A stretch of DNA of 64,000 bases from Enterovibrio norvegicus FF-33 (lineage in GTDB: Bacteria > Pseudomonadota > Gammaproteobacteria > Enterobacterales > Vibrionaceae). The translations under genes and the position numbers were made by a program. The DNA lies in the NCBI RefSeq assembly GCF_000286835.2, contig NZ_AJYD02000038.1:1290513-1354512 (forward strand). Direction: 5' to 3'. The notes under the pieces are model-generated. The model was not told the DNA's origin. It searched no databases and saw nothing but the letters and a program-made list of their open reading frames with translations. This document shows, in pieces, positions 8,741-18,373 of the stretch; the stretch's first letter is position 1; each line of letters opens with the position of its first letter.

Positions 8741-10201
8741 ATGGATATTAAACAGTTATACATTCACGGAGGCTACGTTGATGCGACCTCCGGCGAAACG
8801 TTTCAAACCCTAAATCCAGCAACGGGCGAAAAGCTGGCTGACGTGCAACAAGCGAGTCAGGCCGATGTGGATGCTGCAGTAAAGTCAGCTTGGGAAGGCT
8901 TTCAGGTTTGGTCGGCAATGAGTGGTGCGGAACGTCGTGCGATTTTGAACCGCGCCGTGGCTATTTTGCGTGAACGCAATGATGAGCTGGCAGCACTAGA
9001 AGTGCTGGATGCCGGTAAGCCAATACAAGAAGCGCAGTACGTTGATGTGGTGACAGGCGCAGACGTGATTGAATATTACGCGGGTCTGGCGGTGTCTATT
9101 CAAGGCGAACAGCAAAGCCTTGGTGAAAATCAGTTCTTCTATACGCGCAAAGAGCCTTTGGGCGTATGTGCGGGCATTGGTGCATGGAACTATCCGATTC
9201 AAATCGCGATGTGGAAAGCGGGCCCAGCGTTGGCGGCAGGCAATGCCATGGTATTCAAACCCTCAGAAGAAACGCCGTTAACGACGCTGAAACTGGCTGA
9301 GATATTTTCGGAAGCGGGTATGCCAGATGGCGTATTCAATGTGGTTCAGGGCGACTACCGTGTCGGACAGATGCTCTCTCGCCACAAGGATATCGTTAAG
9401 GTCTCGTTTACGGGCGAATGCGGAACAGGCAAGAAAGTCATGGCTGATGCAGCAGGCTCGCTTAAGTCTGTCACGATGGAGCTGGGCGGCAAGTCCCCGT
9501 TGATCGTGTTTAACGATGCTGACATTGATAACGCCGTTTCAGGTGCCATGCTTGCGAACTTCTACACCCAAGGTGAAGTGTGCACAAACGGCACTCGCGT
9601 GTTTGTACATGATGATATCTACGACATCTTCCTCGAAAAATTGGCAGCTCGCACAGACAAGCTAATTGTGGGCGACCCAACACATCCTGATACCCAAATC
9701 GGCGCGTTGATCTCCAGAGACCATTTAGGAAAAGTGCTTGGCTTTATCGAACAAGGTAAGCAAACCAGCGCACGCTTGCTGTGCGGCGGTTACCAAGTCA
9801 CCGAGGGTGGGCTGGACAAAGGTAACTTTGTTGCGCCGACCATATTTGCAGACTGTACCGATGACATGCCTCACGTTAAACACGAGATTTTTGGCCCTGT
9901 GATGTCCGTGCTGCGTTTCAGCGATGAGCAAGAAGTGATTGCTCGTGCTAACGATACGCAGTATGGCCTTGCCGCTGGCGTGTTTACCACCAACTTCTCT
10001 CGCGCACACCGAGTGATTGCCAAGCTGCAAGCGGGTATTTGTTGGATCAATAACTGGGGAGCATCTCCGGCTGAAATGCCTGTTGGTGGCTACAAGCAAT
10101 CAGGCATTGGACGCGAAAACGGTGTTCAAACGCTGAATCATTACACCCAGACCAAGAGCGTTTACGTCGAGTTGGGTGACGTAGATAGCCCGTACGCGTA
10201 A
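8741..10201 (+). CDS. betB: Betaine aldehyde dehydrogenase BetB
   Basis: A 486-residue aldehyde dehydrogenase matching BetB along its length. It oxidises betaine aldehyde to glycine betaine with NAD(P)+ in the cytoplasm. Visible landmarks are the Rossmann region KPSEETPL, the motif [14 protein letters not shown] with the general-base glutamate, the catalytic cysteine in [24 protein letters not shown], and the C-terminal [29 protein letters not shown] stretch characteristic of betaine aldehyde dehydrogenases. The ATG directly follows the betI stop with no spacer; an 18-bp gap leads to betA. Second gene in the BetI-controlled operon. Confidence 0.97.
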   Translation: MDIKQLYIHGGYVDATSGETFQTLNPATGEKLADVQQASQADVDAAVKSAWEGFQVWSAMSGAERRAILNRAVAILRERNDELAALEVLDAGKPIQEAQYVDVVTGADVIEYYAGLAVSIQGEQQSLGENQFFYTRKEPLGVCAGIGAWNYPIQIAMWKAGPALAAGNAMVFKPSEETPLTTLKLAEIFSEAGMPDGVFNVVQGDYRVGQMLSRHKDIVKVSFTGECGTGKKVMADAAGSLKSVTMELGGKSPLIVFNDADIDNAVSGAMLANFYTQGEVCTNGTRVFVHDDIYDIFLEKLAARTDKLIVGDPTHPDTQIGALISRDHLGKVLGFIEQGKQTSARLLCGGYQVTEGGLDKGNFVAPTIFADCTDDMPHVKHEIFGPVMSVLRFSDEQEVIARANDTQYGLAAGVFTTNFSRAHRVIAKLQAGICWINNWGASPAEMPVGGYKQSGIGRENGVQTLNHYTQTKSVYVELGDVDSPYA

Positions 10202-10219
10202 TAGGATTTTTTTAGCATC

Positions 10220-11947
10220 ATGGCAATTGAAACAGAATTTGACTACATCATCGTTGGCGCGGGTTCAGCGGGTTGCGTGCTGGCGGATCGCCTGACGGAA
10301 TCTGGCGAGCACAACGTATTGATCCTCGAAGCGGGCGGAACAGACCGCAGCATTTTTATTCAGATGCCGACCGCGCTTTCTTACCCAATGAACACCGAAA
10401 AATATGCATGGCAGTTTGAAACCCAAGCCGAAAGCGGATTAGACGGTCGAAAGTTACATTGTCCTCGCGGCAAAGTGCTGGGCGGCAGTTCTTCCATCAA
10501 CGGCATGGTGTATGTGCGTGGCCACGCCAGTGACTTTGACCAGTGGGAAGCCAACGGCGCGCAAGGTTGGAACTATCAATCTTGCTTGCCGTATTTCAAA
10601 CGCGCTGAAACCTGGATTGGCGGCGAAGATGACTATCGCGGCGGCAATGGCCCTGTCGGTACCTGCAATGGTAACGACATGGCACTGAACCCGCTTTATC
10701 GTGCGTTCATTGATGCAGGCGAACAAGCGGGTTATCCGGTCACCGAAGATTACAACGGCTATCAGCAAGAAGGCTTTGGCCCAATGCACATGACGGTGGA
10801 CGGCGGCGTACGTGCGTCTACGTCGAATGCCTATTTACGTCGTGCCTTGAAACGCAGCAACCTCACGTTGATCAGAGGCGTGACGGTGAACAAAATCTTG
10901 CTGAAAGAGAAACAAGCGGTAGGCGTTTCGTATCGGAAGAGCGGTCAACACCATGAAGTGAACGCACGCAAAGAAGTGATCAGCGCGGCGGGCTCTATTG
11001 GTTCACCGCAGTTGCTTCAGCTCTCCGGTATTGGTCCGAAAGCCGTGCTGGAAAACGCAGGGGTTGAGGTAAAGCACGATCTGCCGGGCGTGGGTGAGAA
11101 CCTGCAAGACCATCTGGAAGTTTACTTCCAGTATTTCTGTAAAGAACCCATCACCCTGAACGGCAAGCTGGGTTTGATCAGCAAAGGGTTGATCGGTACG
11201 CGCTGGATCTTGTTTAGAGATGGATTGGGCGCAACCAACCACTTTGAGTCATGCGCATTTATTCGCAGCCGTGCTGGCATCAAGTGGCCGAACGTTCAAT
11301 ACCACTTTTTGCCAGCGGCGATCCGTTACGACGGCAAATCAGCGGTGGAAGGGCACGGCTTTCAGGTGCATGTTGGCCCGAACAAACCGGAAAGTCGTGG
11401 TTATGTGCGTATCACCAGCGCGCGTCCAGACGACAAACCTGAGATCGTTTTTAACTACATTGGCACAGAGCAAGACAAGCAGGATTGGCGTGATTGTATT
11501 CGTCTGACCCGTGAAATCTTGGCACAAGATGCGATTGCGCGTTTTGGCGATGGTGAAATTCAGCCAGGCGAAAACGTGCAAAGTGATGAAGAAATCGATG
11601 CCTGGGTGAAAGCCAATGTGGAAAGCGCGTACCACCCATCATGCACCTGCAAAATGGGCGCAGAGACTGATCCAATGGCAGTACTCGATGCAGCGCTTCG
11701 CGTGCGTGGTATTGAAAATCTGCGTGTGGTGGATTCATCGGTATTCCCAACGATCACCAACGGCAACTTAAACGGGCCAACCATCATGGTGGCAGAGCGT
11801 GCCGCAGACATGATCTTGAATAACGGACTCTTGCCTTCCACCGATGTGGCGGTATGGCAAGATCCAAACTGGCAGACTCAGCAGCGTTTGGTTCCGCCAG
11901 AAAACGCATCTGAAAGTAAAACAGTTTCGGATGCACATAGGCAATAA
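10220..11947 (+). CDS. betA: Choline dehydrogenase BetA
   Basis: The 575-residue flavoprotein belongs to the GMC oxidoreductases. The N-terminal FAD-binding motif is [18 protein letters not shown], the first GMC signature is in [20 protein letters not shown], the second in [16 protein letters not shown], and the C-terminal catalytic histidine region is [12 protein letters not shown] followed by the distal [19 protein letters not shown]. It oxidises choline to betaine aldehyde at the membrane, passing electrons to the respiratory chain. The length and the tail fit bacterial BetA. It follows betB by 18 bp and precedes the transporter genes by 141 bp. Confidence 0.97.
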   Translation: MAIETEFDYIIVGAGSAGCVLADRLTESGEHNVLILEAGGTDRSIFIQMPTALSYPMNTEKYAWQFETQAESGLDGRKLHCPRGKVLGGSSSINGMVYVRGHASDFDQWEANGAQGWNYQSCLPYFKRAETWIGGEDDYRGGNGPVGTCNGNDMALNPLYRAFIDAGEQAGYPVTEDYNGYQQEGFGPMHMTVDGGVRASTSNAYLRRALKRSNLTLIRGVTVNKILLKEKQAVGVSYRKSGQHHEVNARKEVISAAGSIGSPQLLQLSGIGPKAVLENAGVEVKHDLPGVGENLQDHLEVYFQYFCKEPITLNGKLGLISKGLIGTRWILFRDGLGATNHFESCAFIRSRAGIKWPNVQYHFLPAAIRYDGKSAVEGHGFQVHVGPNKPESRGYVRITSARPDDKPEIVFNYIGTEQDKQDWRDCIRLTREILAQDAIARFGDGEIQPGENVQSDEEIDAWVKANVESAYHPSCTCKMGAETDPMAVLDAALRVRGIENLRVVDSSVFPTITNGNLNGPTIMVAERAADMILNNGLLPSTDVAVWQDPNWQTQQRLVPPENASESKTVSDAHRQ

Positions 11948-12036
11948 CAGTCAACCAAGAATAGAAAAACCGATCTTGTGCATCGAGTAGCTAAACCAAA
12001 CTCGAGAATAAACAAGACAACGAATAAAAAACTGAA

Positions 12037-12059
12037 GGGCGCGGCTTACTGCAACGCCC
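12037..12059 (+). promoter_or_regulatory. GC-rich hairpin between betA and choX
   Basis: GGGCG and CGCCC arms around a 13-base loop, in the 141-bp spacer between betA and choX. There is no U tract after it, so it is not an intrinsic terminator; it may protect the upstream mRNA end or tune expression of the binding protein relative to betA. Confidence 0.4.
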
Positions 12060-12088
12060 GCAGACAAAGAAAGGAAGAGGAAAGCATC

Positions 12089-13039
12089 ATGGATATTAAA
12101 CAGACTCAACGACTGACAGCACTAAGCCTGACCGTAGCGGCAAGCTTGATTGCTGCACCAGCAATGGCAAACCAGTGTGAGAAAGTGAGTTTTTCAGATG
12201 TAGGTTGGACGGATATTACCGCCACCACCGCAGCAACGACGCTTGTACTGCAAGGTATGGGATACGAAACCGACATACAGCTGCTGTCTGTCCCTGTTAC
12301 CTATACCTCGCTGGCAAACGGCGACATTGATGTGTTCCTGGGCAACTGGATGCCAACCATGGAAGGGGATATTGCCAAGTACCGCGATGCGGGCACGGTT
12401 GAAACCATCAACATGAACCTTGAAGGCGCGAAATATACCTTGGCCGTGCCAAAGTACGCCTTTGAAGCGGGCGTAAAAACCTTCGCAGATATCGCCAAGT
12501 TTGAAGATAACTTCAAAGGCCGCGTGTATGGCATTGAGCCGGGTAACGATGGCAACCGTTTGATCCAAGACATGATCGATGCGGATGCATTTGGGCTTAA
12601 AAGCTTCAATCTGGTTGAATCCAGTGAAGCAGGCATGTTGTCACAAGTGAAGCGTGCTGTTCGTCGCGACCAGTGGATTGTATTTTTAGGCTGGGCACCA
12701 CACCCAATGAACAGCAACTTTGAATTGGAATACCTAGCTGGCGGTGACGACTTCTTTGGTCCTAACTTTGGCGGCGCGAACGTTTACACCAATGTACGCC
12801 AAAACTTCACCACCGAGTGTCCGAACGTTGGCAAGCTGCTGACCAATCAGAAATTCTCGTTGGCGATGGAAAACGACATCATGAACGGCATTCTTAACGA
12901 CGGCGTGAAGCCTGAAATGGCTGCAAAAGAATGGCTGCAAGGTAACCCAGAGGCGCTAACTGCATGGTTAGACGGTGTTAAAACGCTGGATGGCAAAGAT
13001 GCACTGCCAGCCGTTAAAGCACATCTCAATATCCAGTAA
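12089..13039 (+). CDS. choX: Choline/betaine ABC transporter periplasmic binding protein
   Basis: The 316-residue protein starts at the ATG at 12089, behind AAGGAAGAGG; the frame is open further upstream but that part is unlikely to be translated. It has a signal peptide (MDIKQTQRLTALSLTVAASL... cleaved after AMA, before NQCEKV) and then an OpuAC-type substrate-binding fold: SFSDVGWTDITATTAAT-like N-lobe, LANGDIDVFLGNWMP, and IVFLGWAPHPMN, a tryptophan-rich stretch of the kind that forms the aromatic box for a quaternary amine. It captures choline (or betaine) in the periplasm for ChoW/ChoV. Position after betIBA favours choline. In Vibrio genomes it is often labelled proX. Confidence 0.92.
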   Translation: MDIKQTQRLTALSLTVAASLIAAPAMANQCEKVSFSDVGWTDITATTAATTLVLQGMGYETDIQLLSVPVTYTSLANGDIDVFLGNWMPTMEGDIAKYRDAGTVETINMNLEGAKYTLAVPKYAFEAGVKTFADIAKFEDNFKGRVYGIEPGNDGNRLIQDMIDADAFGLKSFNLVESSEAGMLSQVKRAVRRDQWIVFLGWAPHPMNSNFELEYLAGGDDFFGPNFGGANVYTNVRQNFTTECPNVGKLLTNQKFSLAMENDIMNGILNDGVKPEMAAKEWLQGNPEALTAWLDGVKTLDGKDALPAVKAHLNIQ

Positions 13040-13081
13040 GGCATTGACTGCTGCCCGTCCGCAGTAAGTGTCGGGAGCAGA

Positions 13082-13113
13082 GGGTGAGGGCGCATTGATG
13101 GCGTCACTCACCC
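13082..13113 (+). promoter_or_regulatory. Hairpin in the choX-choW spacer
   Basis: GGGTGA and TCACCC arms pair across about 20 bases, and a CTGCTGCCCG/CGGGAGCAG pair with one mismatch lies just before it. The 100-bp spacer thus can fold strongly. Such structures commonly let the binding-protein gene be expressed more than the permease gene; here that is inference. Confidence 0.4.
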
Positions 13114-13139
13114 AAACCATGATGGATTTTGGAGTACAC

Positions 13140-13988
13140 ATGAACTGGATTACTGACAATAAAATACCCCTCGGCGATTACATGGAAACCGGCGTAGATT
13201 GGTTAACAGATAACGCTGCTGGCTTCTTCGATGCGCTTTCCCTGTCACTAGAATGGCTAATCCTATCCCTTGTCGATGTGATGCAATGGATGCCGCCATA
13301 CGTGCCAATTCTGCTGACCGCCGGACTTGCTTGGCTTTTACACAGAAGCATCCCGCTGGTGGTGTTTGTTTGTGCCGCATTATTGCTGATTTTAAATTTA
13401 GGCTACTGGACGGAGATGATTGAAACCTTCGTACTGGTGCTCACTGCTACCTCGTTGTCGGTATTGATTGGTGTGCCACTCGGCATTCTCGCTGCACATC
13501 GCCCGTGGCTGTATACCTTTATGCGTCCGGTTCTCGATTTAATGCAAACCATCCCAACGTTTGTCTACCTTATTCCAACGCTGGTGTTGTTTGGTCTTGG
13601 CGTTGTGCCGGGTTTGATCTCCACCATTATCTTCGCCATCGCAGCGCCAATTCGTTTGACCTATCTGGGTATTCGCAGTGTGCCAGAAGAGCTGATTGAA
13701 GCGGGCAAAGCCTTTGGTGCGACGCCACATAAACTGCTGTTCAAAGTTGAGCTGCCTGCGGCAATGCCAAACATCATGGCGGGCATTACGCAGTGCATCA
13801 TGCTGTCGCTTTCCATGGTGGTTATCTCGGCGTTAGTGGGTGCTGATGGTTTGGGTAAACCGGTTATCCGTGCGTTGAATACCGTGAATATTTCTCAAGG
13901 CTTTGAAGCGGGTCTTGCCATTGTACTCGTGGCAATTATTTTGGACCGCTTATGCAAAGCGCCTGCATCACAAGGGAAAGAGGGGTAA
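13140..13988 (+). CDS. choW: Choline ABC transporter permease
   Basis: An integral membrane protein of 282 residues from the ATG at 13140, which has GGAG nine bases upstream; the frame extends to 13068 but lacks support. It has about six to seven hydrophobic segments and the conserved ABC permease EAA loop (PEELIEAGKAFGATPHKLLFKVELPAAMPNIMAGI), the contact site for the ATPase. The N-terminal KIPLGDYMETGVDWLTDNAAGFFDALS matches ProW/ChoW-type permeases. It forms the channel through which choline is taken up. The choV ATG begins two bases after its stop, so the two subunits are surely co-translated. Confidence 0.94.
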   Translation: MNWITDNKIPLGDYMETGVDWLTDNAAGFFDALSLSLEWLILSLVDVMQWMPPYVPILLTAGLAWLLHRSIPLVVFVCAALLLILNLGYWTEMIETFVLVLTATSLSVLIGVPLGILAAHRPWLYTFMRPVLDLMQTIPTFVYLIPTLVLFGLGVVPGLISTIIFAIAAPIRLTYLGIRSVPEELIEAGKAFGATPHKLLFKVELPAAMPNIMAGITQCIMLSLSMVVISALVGADGLGKPVIRALNTVNISQGFEAGLAIVLVAIILDRLCKAPASQGKEG

Positions 13989-13990
13989 TC

Positions 13991-15181
13991 ATGAAGGCAG
14001 TAACCATAGAAAACTTGGACGTGATTTTCGGTCAGTCGATCGATAAAAGCCTGACCTTGTTAGATGACGGAAAAACGCGCCAGCAAATACAAGAAGAAAC
14101 GGGCGATGTGATTGGCGTGCATAACGCCACACTGAGCGTCGAAGAAGGGGAGATCTGTGTACTGATGGGGCTTTCAGGTTCAGGAAAGTCCAGCTTGCTT
14201 CGCGCGGTCAACGGCTTGAACCCGGTCACTCGTGGTTCGCTAAAAGTGCGCAATGGCGATGAGATGGTCGATCTCGCCGGTATTGATGACAATGCGTTGC
14301 GCCATTTGCGCTCACACCGTATTTCCATGGTGTTTCAAAAGTTCGCATTGATGCCTTGGCTATCCGTGGTTGACAACGTTGCTTTCGGTTTAGAAATGCA
14401 AGGTGTTGGCAAAGACGAACGTCGTCAACGTGCCATGGAAAAGATCGACATGGTTGGTCTGACGGAATGGCATGACAAACTGCCCCATGAGCTGTCGGGA
14501 GGCATGCAGCAACGTGTTGGTCTTGCGCGAGCGTTCACCATGGACAGTGACATTCTGTTGATGGATGAGCCCTTCTCGGCACTAGATCCGCTGATTCGAA
14601 ACCAGTTGCAAGACGAGTTGTTAGAACTTCAACGTAAGCTCAACAAAACGATTCTGTTCGTGAGCCACGATTTGGATGAGGCGCTGAAATTGGGCAATAA
14701 CATTGCCATTATGGAGTCAGGCAAAATTATCCAACACGGTAAGCCAGAAGACATTGTGTTGCGCCCTGAAAATCAGTACGTGGAAGACTTTGTGGCGCAC
14801 ACCAATCCGCTCAACGTACTGCGAGGCCGCTCGTTAATGACTGCCATTGGCGATCTTGAGCGCGAAGGAAACACCTTGGTATTGAACCGACACGAACAAA
14901 CTGTGTTGGAAACCGATGCAGAAGGCCAAATCACGGGTGCGAAACGTCTAGATGCCAATCTTCCAATTGTTCGATGGCAAGAAGGCGAGAGCATCACTGA
15001 TCTTGCTGTGGACTCGGTTGTGATTACGTCGGCAGATACTTCTATGCGTCATGCACTGGAAATCCGCTATCACACGGGGCAGTCTGTGTTGCTCAGTGAC
15101 GAAGAAAAGATCATTGGTGTTTTGTCGGACAATGATTTCTACCACGCGTTGCTTGGGAAGCATTTTTCGACTGCGGCTTAG
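13991..15181 (+). CDS. choV: Choline ABC transporter ATP-binding protein
   Basis: The 396-residue ATPase contains Walker A GLSGSGKSS, Q-loop FQKFALMPW, signature LSGGMQQRVGLARA, Walker B ILLMDEPFSALDP and switch histidine FVSHDLDEAL, as in ProV/OpuAA. The N-terminal extension (FGQSIDKSLTLLDDGKTRQQIQEETG) is typical of choline/betaine transport ATPases. The C-terminal ~110 residues contain a CBS-like segment (SITDLAVDSVVITSADTSM...IGVLSDNDFYHALLG), probably a regulatory domain responding to ionic strength or nucleotide. The start at 13991 is two bases after choW. It is the last gene before a strong terminator at 15208. Confidence 0.95.
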   Translation: MKAVTIENLDVIFGQSIDKSLTLLDDGKTRQQIQEETGDVIGVHNATLSVEEGEICVLMGLSGSGKSSLLRAVNGLNPVTRGSLKVRNGDEMVDLAGIDDNALRHLRSHRISMVFQKFALMPWLSVVDNVAFGLEMQGVGKDERRQRAMEKIDMVGLTEWHDKLPHELSGGMQQRVGLARAFTMDSDILLMDEPFSALDPLIRNQLQDELLELQRKLNKTILFVSHDLDEALKLGNNIAIMESGKIIQHGKPEDIVLRPENQYVEDFVAHTNPLNVLRGRSLMTAIGDLEREGNTLVLNRHEQTVLETDAEGQITGAKRLDANLPIVRWQEGESITDLAVDSVVITSADTSMRHALEIRYHTGQSVLLSDEEKIIGVLSDNDFYHALLGKHFSTAA

Positions 15182-15207
15182 AAAACGCCAGAAACAGTTT
15201 TAATTTT

Positions 15208-15235
15208 AAAGCCAGCTTTGAAGCTGGCTTTTTTT
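15208..15235 (+). terminator. Intrinsic terminator of the bet-cho cluster
   Basis: Ten-base-pair stem AAAGCCAGCT / AGCTGGCTTT with a 4-base loop and a run of Ts, 27 bp after the choV stop. Confidence 0.92.
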
Positions 15236-15524
15236 GATGGGCTAGACGGTGTTGATATAGTTAGATTTGTATCCCTCGCTGTGTTTCTTGATAATTTAAT
15301 ATTGTAAGTTAGTAATAATAAGAATAATCTAAATAGCTAATAAAAACATGTCTAATAATAATGCTAAATTCGCACTTTTGATGTACTAACCAACTAGTGT
15401 ATAGAACTAGTTAATGATTAATCTTCAATAGTTGCTCCGCGTATTTCCTACTGTGTCTTACATTTTTCATGCCTTAAATGAAAAGGTATTACCCATGTTT
15501 GATATAAAATATTAGGAAATAATA
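15236..15524. other. AT-rich upstream region of the exported two-gene cassette
   Basis: No gene seen. Two small inverted repeats stand out: AACTAGT/ACTAGTT arms at 15392-15412 and TTTTCAT/ATGAAAA arms at 15464-15484. Either could be an operator for the downstream genes. A TATAAAATATTAGGAAATAATA stretch directly before 15525 provides the ribosome-binding site (AGGAAA). Confidence 0.45.
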
Positions 15525-16490
15525 ATGAAAGTTATGCAGTTAGGTTTAATGCTAACAGCTTTAGCATTCTCAACCTCATCATTTGAAACACAAGCATCAG
15601 GCCTATCCCCAGGTCAGGTACTGAATAAAACCCATCGAGCTAACACCCATAACATTGTTAGAAATTTTGTTGAAACAAGGAAAGGTTATGGATACGTCAC
15701 CTTCACCGGAGGGAAGGTGATCGGCAACACTAGCAATGATTTCACAGTCACAGTTGGTCCTCATAATACAACGCTCGGTTCGGTATTGGGCGGGGTTGAT
15801 TTGAACTTCAAGCCTGAAGATGCCGAATGTGTGCGCGGCCTACATCTTTCGTTAAGTGTGGGCTCCGATGTTCCGTTTTCACTCAGTCCAACCTGTGATG
15901 CGCTGCTTCGCACCGATATCAAACGGACGATTAGCCATACCGTTGCTAGCTTTGACGTGCCTATCCCTGCAGTGCCGATAGATCCTGCTGGTATCTTTCG
16001 TCTTGGTGTCAGTGTTGGAGCGGCATTAAAGGTCGGTGCAGACTTTGAGGCTGGTCTTGAAGTGGGCGGTTTCGACAAACCCAACAAGCCGATTAAGATA
16101 AATGGTGTGCGTCGACCCGATTTTATCTTTGCAAGCGTGAGACCATTTATTTCTGGTGATGCAACAGCCAAAGGTTATGCCCGTTTAAATCTTCTATTTA
16201 AAACTGTTGAAAAAGGCGTGAAAGGTTCGCTCACCTTAATTAATGCCGGCACGAAAGCCTATGCGGAAGCGGGTGTTACTTATAAAAAACAACCGGGTAA
16301 AAAACATCAGTACTATACCCGACTTAAATGGGATGCAAATGCACAGGGTGGTAACGGTAAAGTTGGACTTTATTGCGATGTTAAACTGTTTGGTTTTGCG
16401 AGAATATTCTATGCAGAAACAGATTTGATTAGCTGGTCGCCAATTTATGAGTTCAATCAAACAATTTACGATCAAACGGCATATTTGTAA
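15525..16490 (+). CDS. Exported beta-rich protein of unknown function
   Basis: A 321-residue protein I cannot assign to a family. It begins with a signal peptide (MKVMQLGLMLTALAFSTSSFETQASG, cleavage near residue 25). The mature part is rich in glycine, valine and alternating hydrophobic patterns that suggest beta strands (VTVGPHNTTLGSVLGGVDLNF, RLGVSVGAALKVGADFEAGLEVGG, GKVGLYCDVKLFGFARIFYAE). Three cysteines are visible; the first two (about residues 102 and 125) could form a disulfide. No lipobox, no membrane anchor, no catalytic motif recognised. AGGAAATAAT precedes the ATG. It lies 49 bp upstream of a second exported protein gene and the two are probably co-transcribed and act together. 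Confidence 0.8.
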   Translation: MKVMQLGLMLTALAFSTSSFETQASGLSPGQVLNKTHRANTHNIVRNFVETRKGYGYVTFTGGKVIGNTSNDFTVTVGPHNTTLGSVLGGVDLNFKPEDAECVRGLHLSLSVGSDVPFSLSPTCDALLRTDIKRTISHTVASFDVPIPAVPIDPAGIFRLGVSVGAALKVGADFEAGLEVGGFDKPNKPIKINGVRRPDFIFASVRPFISGDATAKGYARLNLLFKTVEKGVKGSLTLINAGTKAYAEAGVTYKKQPGKKHQYYTRLKWDANAQGGNGKVGLYCDVKLFGFARIFYAETDLISWSPIYEFNQTIYDQTAYL

Positions 16491-16539
16491 TTTGTTTTGG
16501 AGGTATGTGATGTGCCTCCTGTTATTAAATGGATAAGCA

Positions 16540-18303
16540 ATGAACAGAAAATTACTCCTGCTCTCGCTGTTTGCCTGTGTTGTGGTCGCCACGTCATTTA
16601 TTATTTTCACACCGGTTCCCAACCCCACAGCGGAAATCAATACTCACGATGGCAACGCTGTCACTTCTGATGTTTCATCCAGCACAATACCGAAGGCATT
16701 GGCTTCTTACGACTTTACCAATGATCCATTGAGTACGATGACGCCGTCATCCAAACCGCTCGAACTGCGAGCTTACCGCGCAGTCATTCGCTCAAAGCTT
16801 ACCAGTCGGGGCGTTGTCTTGGCAGACTTCTCCAATGCATTGAGCATTGAGTTCGATACCGGGGGTGTAAAACCACATAAAGGCGTTGCCTATGATGTGA
16901 AGTTTGAATCAGAAGACCCCAAAACTGAGATCCCATCGTATCTCGGTTTTACTTTCAATTATCAAGCGGGGGAATTCAGCGATGTATCAATGCTAGGGTT
17001 GCCGCCCCAGCACCCACTGAATATCGTGACGGCCTTATTGGCTCAGTTTTCATACTTTGATGGCATTCATAGCCTGCAGCTTCCTGATGGCACGCACACC
17101 TACCTTTATGACATTAATGGCAACCAAGTCACGCGTGAGAAAGCCACCGATTCAAGCTCCTCGGCTAGCTACGCAACCCTGTCTGAAAGAGAAACGTGGA
17201 ATTTGACGTTGGATGCGTCGTCGTTTCCCTCGCAATTACATTCCAGTACTGGGAAGACAGTAGAAATGGAGGGCTCTGAGCTTCAGCTTGAACAGGAAAT
17301 AACGATGACCCCCATCAAGCCAGATGCTTTGATTCTGGCGAAAGTCAGTTTTGGTGCTGGCGTGAACGCAAAATATAAAGTGGCATTTAACGATACTGCG
17401 CCAGCCATAGAAGTGAATGAAGAAAACTTCATGGAGACGCTGGTGTTGTTTGATGCGAATCCAAATTTGGACACAGCCCAAGCATTAGGACTGTTTCTGG
17501 TTAACCAAGGTTGGGGGTACGTTCGTGATTTGCTCAGTTCAGACGAGATAACTGACAGCATGCGCTCAAGCCTAATTTTTGCGTTGGAGCGATCTGGTGA
17601 ACGAGAAGGTGAGTACCTGCTTGCTTCGCTGATAGAAGATGATTCACTTGGTGAAACTGATCGGCTGCGAGCGATTATGTCGATAGTAAAGATGGGCGAG
17701 ATAAACAGTCAGGTAGCGTTGAGCACATTGCAAAATATGCTCGATCATTCCAACAGCTTGCTGGGACAAACCGCTATGTTGAACATTGGCATTCTTGGAA
17801 AGCAAAATCCACGCATGACAAGTGATGTTACCGCGTTTCTAACCCAACGATTATCTAGTGAAGGGGCGGGCTACAATGAATTGCTGGCAATCAGTAACCT
17901 TGGAAATCCAGAGATGGACAGCCGAGTACTGCCTTACTTAGACAGCCAATATGCAGATGAAAGGCAGGTTGCGGTCAAATTGCTAAGTCGAAATCCTGAT
18001 ATGCAGCCCACCTTGCTCAAGCAAATGCTGAACGATGAGCATCCTAGTGTGGTCAAAGCCATCACTTTGGGTATTGAAACAAACAGCCAAGACCTTCAGC
18101 TCACTGAGAGTTATCAAGCACAATTGCGAAGTCGTTTAGATGAACCAGATATTCTCGCTCCCACTCGGGATTTGTTGTTCATGTTTCTCGCCAACAATGC
18201 ACAACCCACGGCGTTGAATAAATCGACCGCGCGTAAAATGTTGGAGACCCAAGGCGTGTCAGAATCGACGCTTACCTTAGCGCAGCAGCTGCTGAAGCAA
18301 TAA
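16540..18303 (+). CDS. Exported protein with beta-rich N-half and HEAT-like helical C-half (vitellogenin-like pattern)
   Basis: The 587-residue product starts with a membrane segment at residues ~4-24 (LLLLSLFACVVVATSFIIF), either an uncleaved anchor or a signal peptide. Residues ~70-275 are strand-rich and include YLGFTFNYQAGEFSDVSM followed by PLNIVTALLAQFSYF. Residues ~300-585 are helical repeats, each ending near short loops, e.g. MLNIGILGKQNPRMT, NELLAISNLGNPEMDSRVLP and ERQVAVKLLSRNP. The order beta-domain then superhelix, the FxYxxG-strand followed by an N-x-h-helix, and an LGNPxxxxxLxPYL-then-R-x-h-A-h phrase resemble the N-terminal lipid-transfer module of vitellogenin and microsomal triglyceride transfer protein. 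That link is my inference from pattern alone; plain HEAT-repeat protein is the conservative call. It follows the 321-residue gene by 49 bp and ends before a terminator. Confidence 0.75.
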   Translation: MNRKLLLLSLFACVVVATSFIIFTPVPNPTAEINTHDGNAVTSDVSSSTIPKALASYDFTNDPLSTMTPSSKPLELRAYRAVIRSKLTSRGVVLADFSNALSIEFDTGGVKPHKGVAYDVKFESEDPKTEIPSYLGFTFNYQAGEFSDVSMLGLPPQHPLNIVTALLAQFSYFDGIHSLQLPDGTHTYLYDINGNQVTREKATDSSSSASYATLSERETWNLTLDASSFPSQLHSSTGKTVEMEGSELQLEQEITMTPIKPDALILAKVSFGAGVNAKYKVAFNDTAPAIEVNEENFMETLVLFDANPNLDTAQALGLFLVNQGWGYVRDLLSSDEITDSMRSSLIFALERSGEREGEYLLASLIEDDSLGETDRLRAIMSIVKMGEINSQVALSTLQNMLDHSNSLLGQTAMLNIGILGKQNPRMTSDVTAFLTQRLSSEGAGYNELLAISNLGNPEMDSRVLPYLDSQYADERQVAVKLLSRNPDMQPTLLKQMLNDEHPSVVKAITLGIETNSQDLQLTESYQAQLRSRLDEPDILAPTRDLLFMFLANNAQPTALNKSTARKMLETQGVSESTLTLAQQLLKQ

Positions 18304-18329
18304 AAACCAAGCGACTGAAAACAAAAAAC

Positions 18330-18356
18330 GCCAACTTTTTGAGTTGGCTTTTTTTT
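18330..18356. terminator. Terminator between convergent genes
   Basis: GCCAACT/AGTTGGC stem with a 5-base loop followed by eight Ts on the plus strand and preceded by an A run, so it can act in both directions: for the 16540-18303 gene and for the SEC-C gene coming from the right. Confidence 0.88.
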
Positions 18357-18373
18357 GTGTCTCAGATTGCCGC

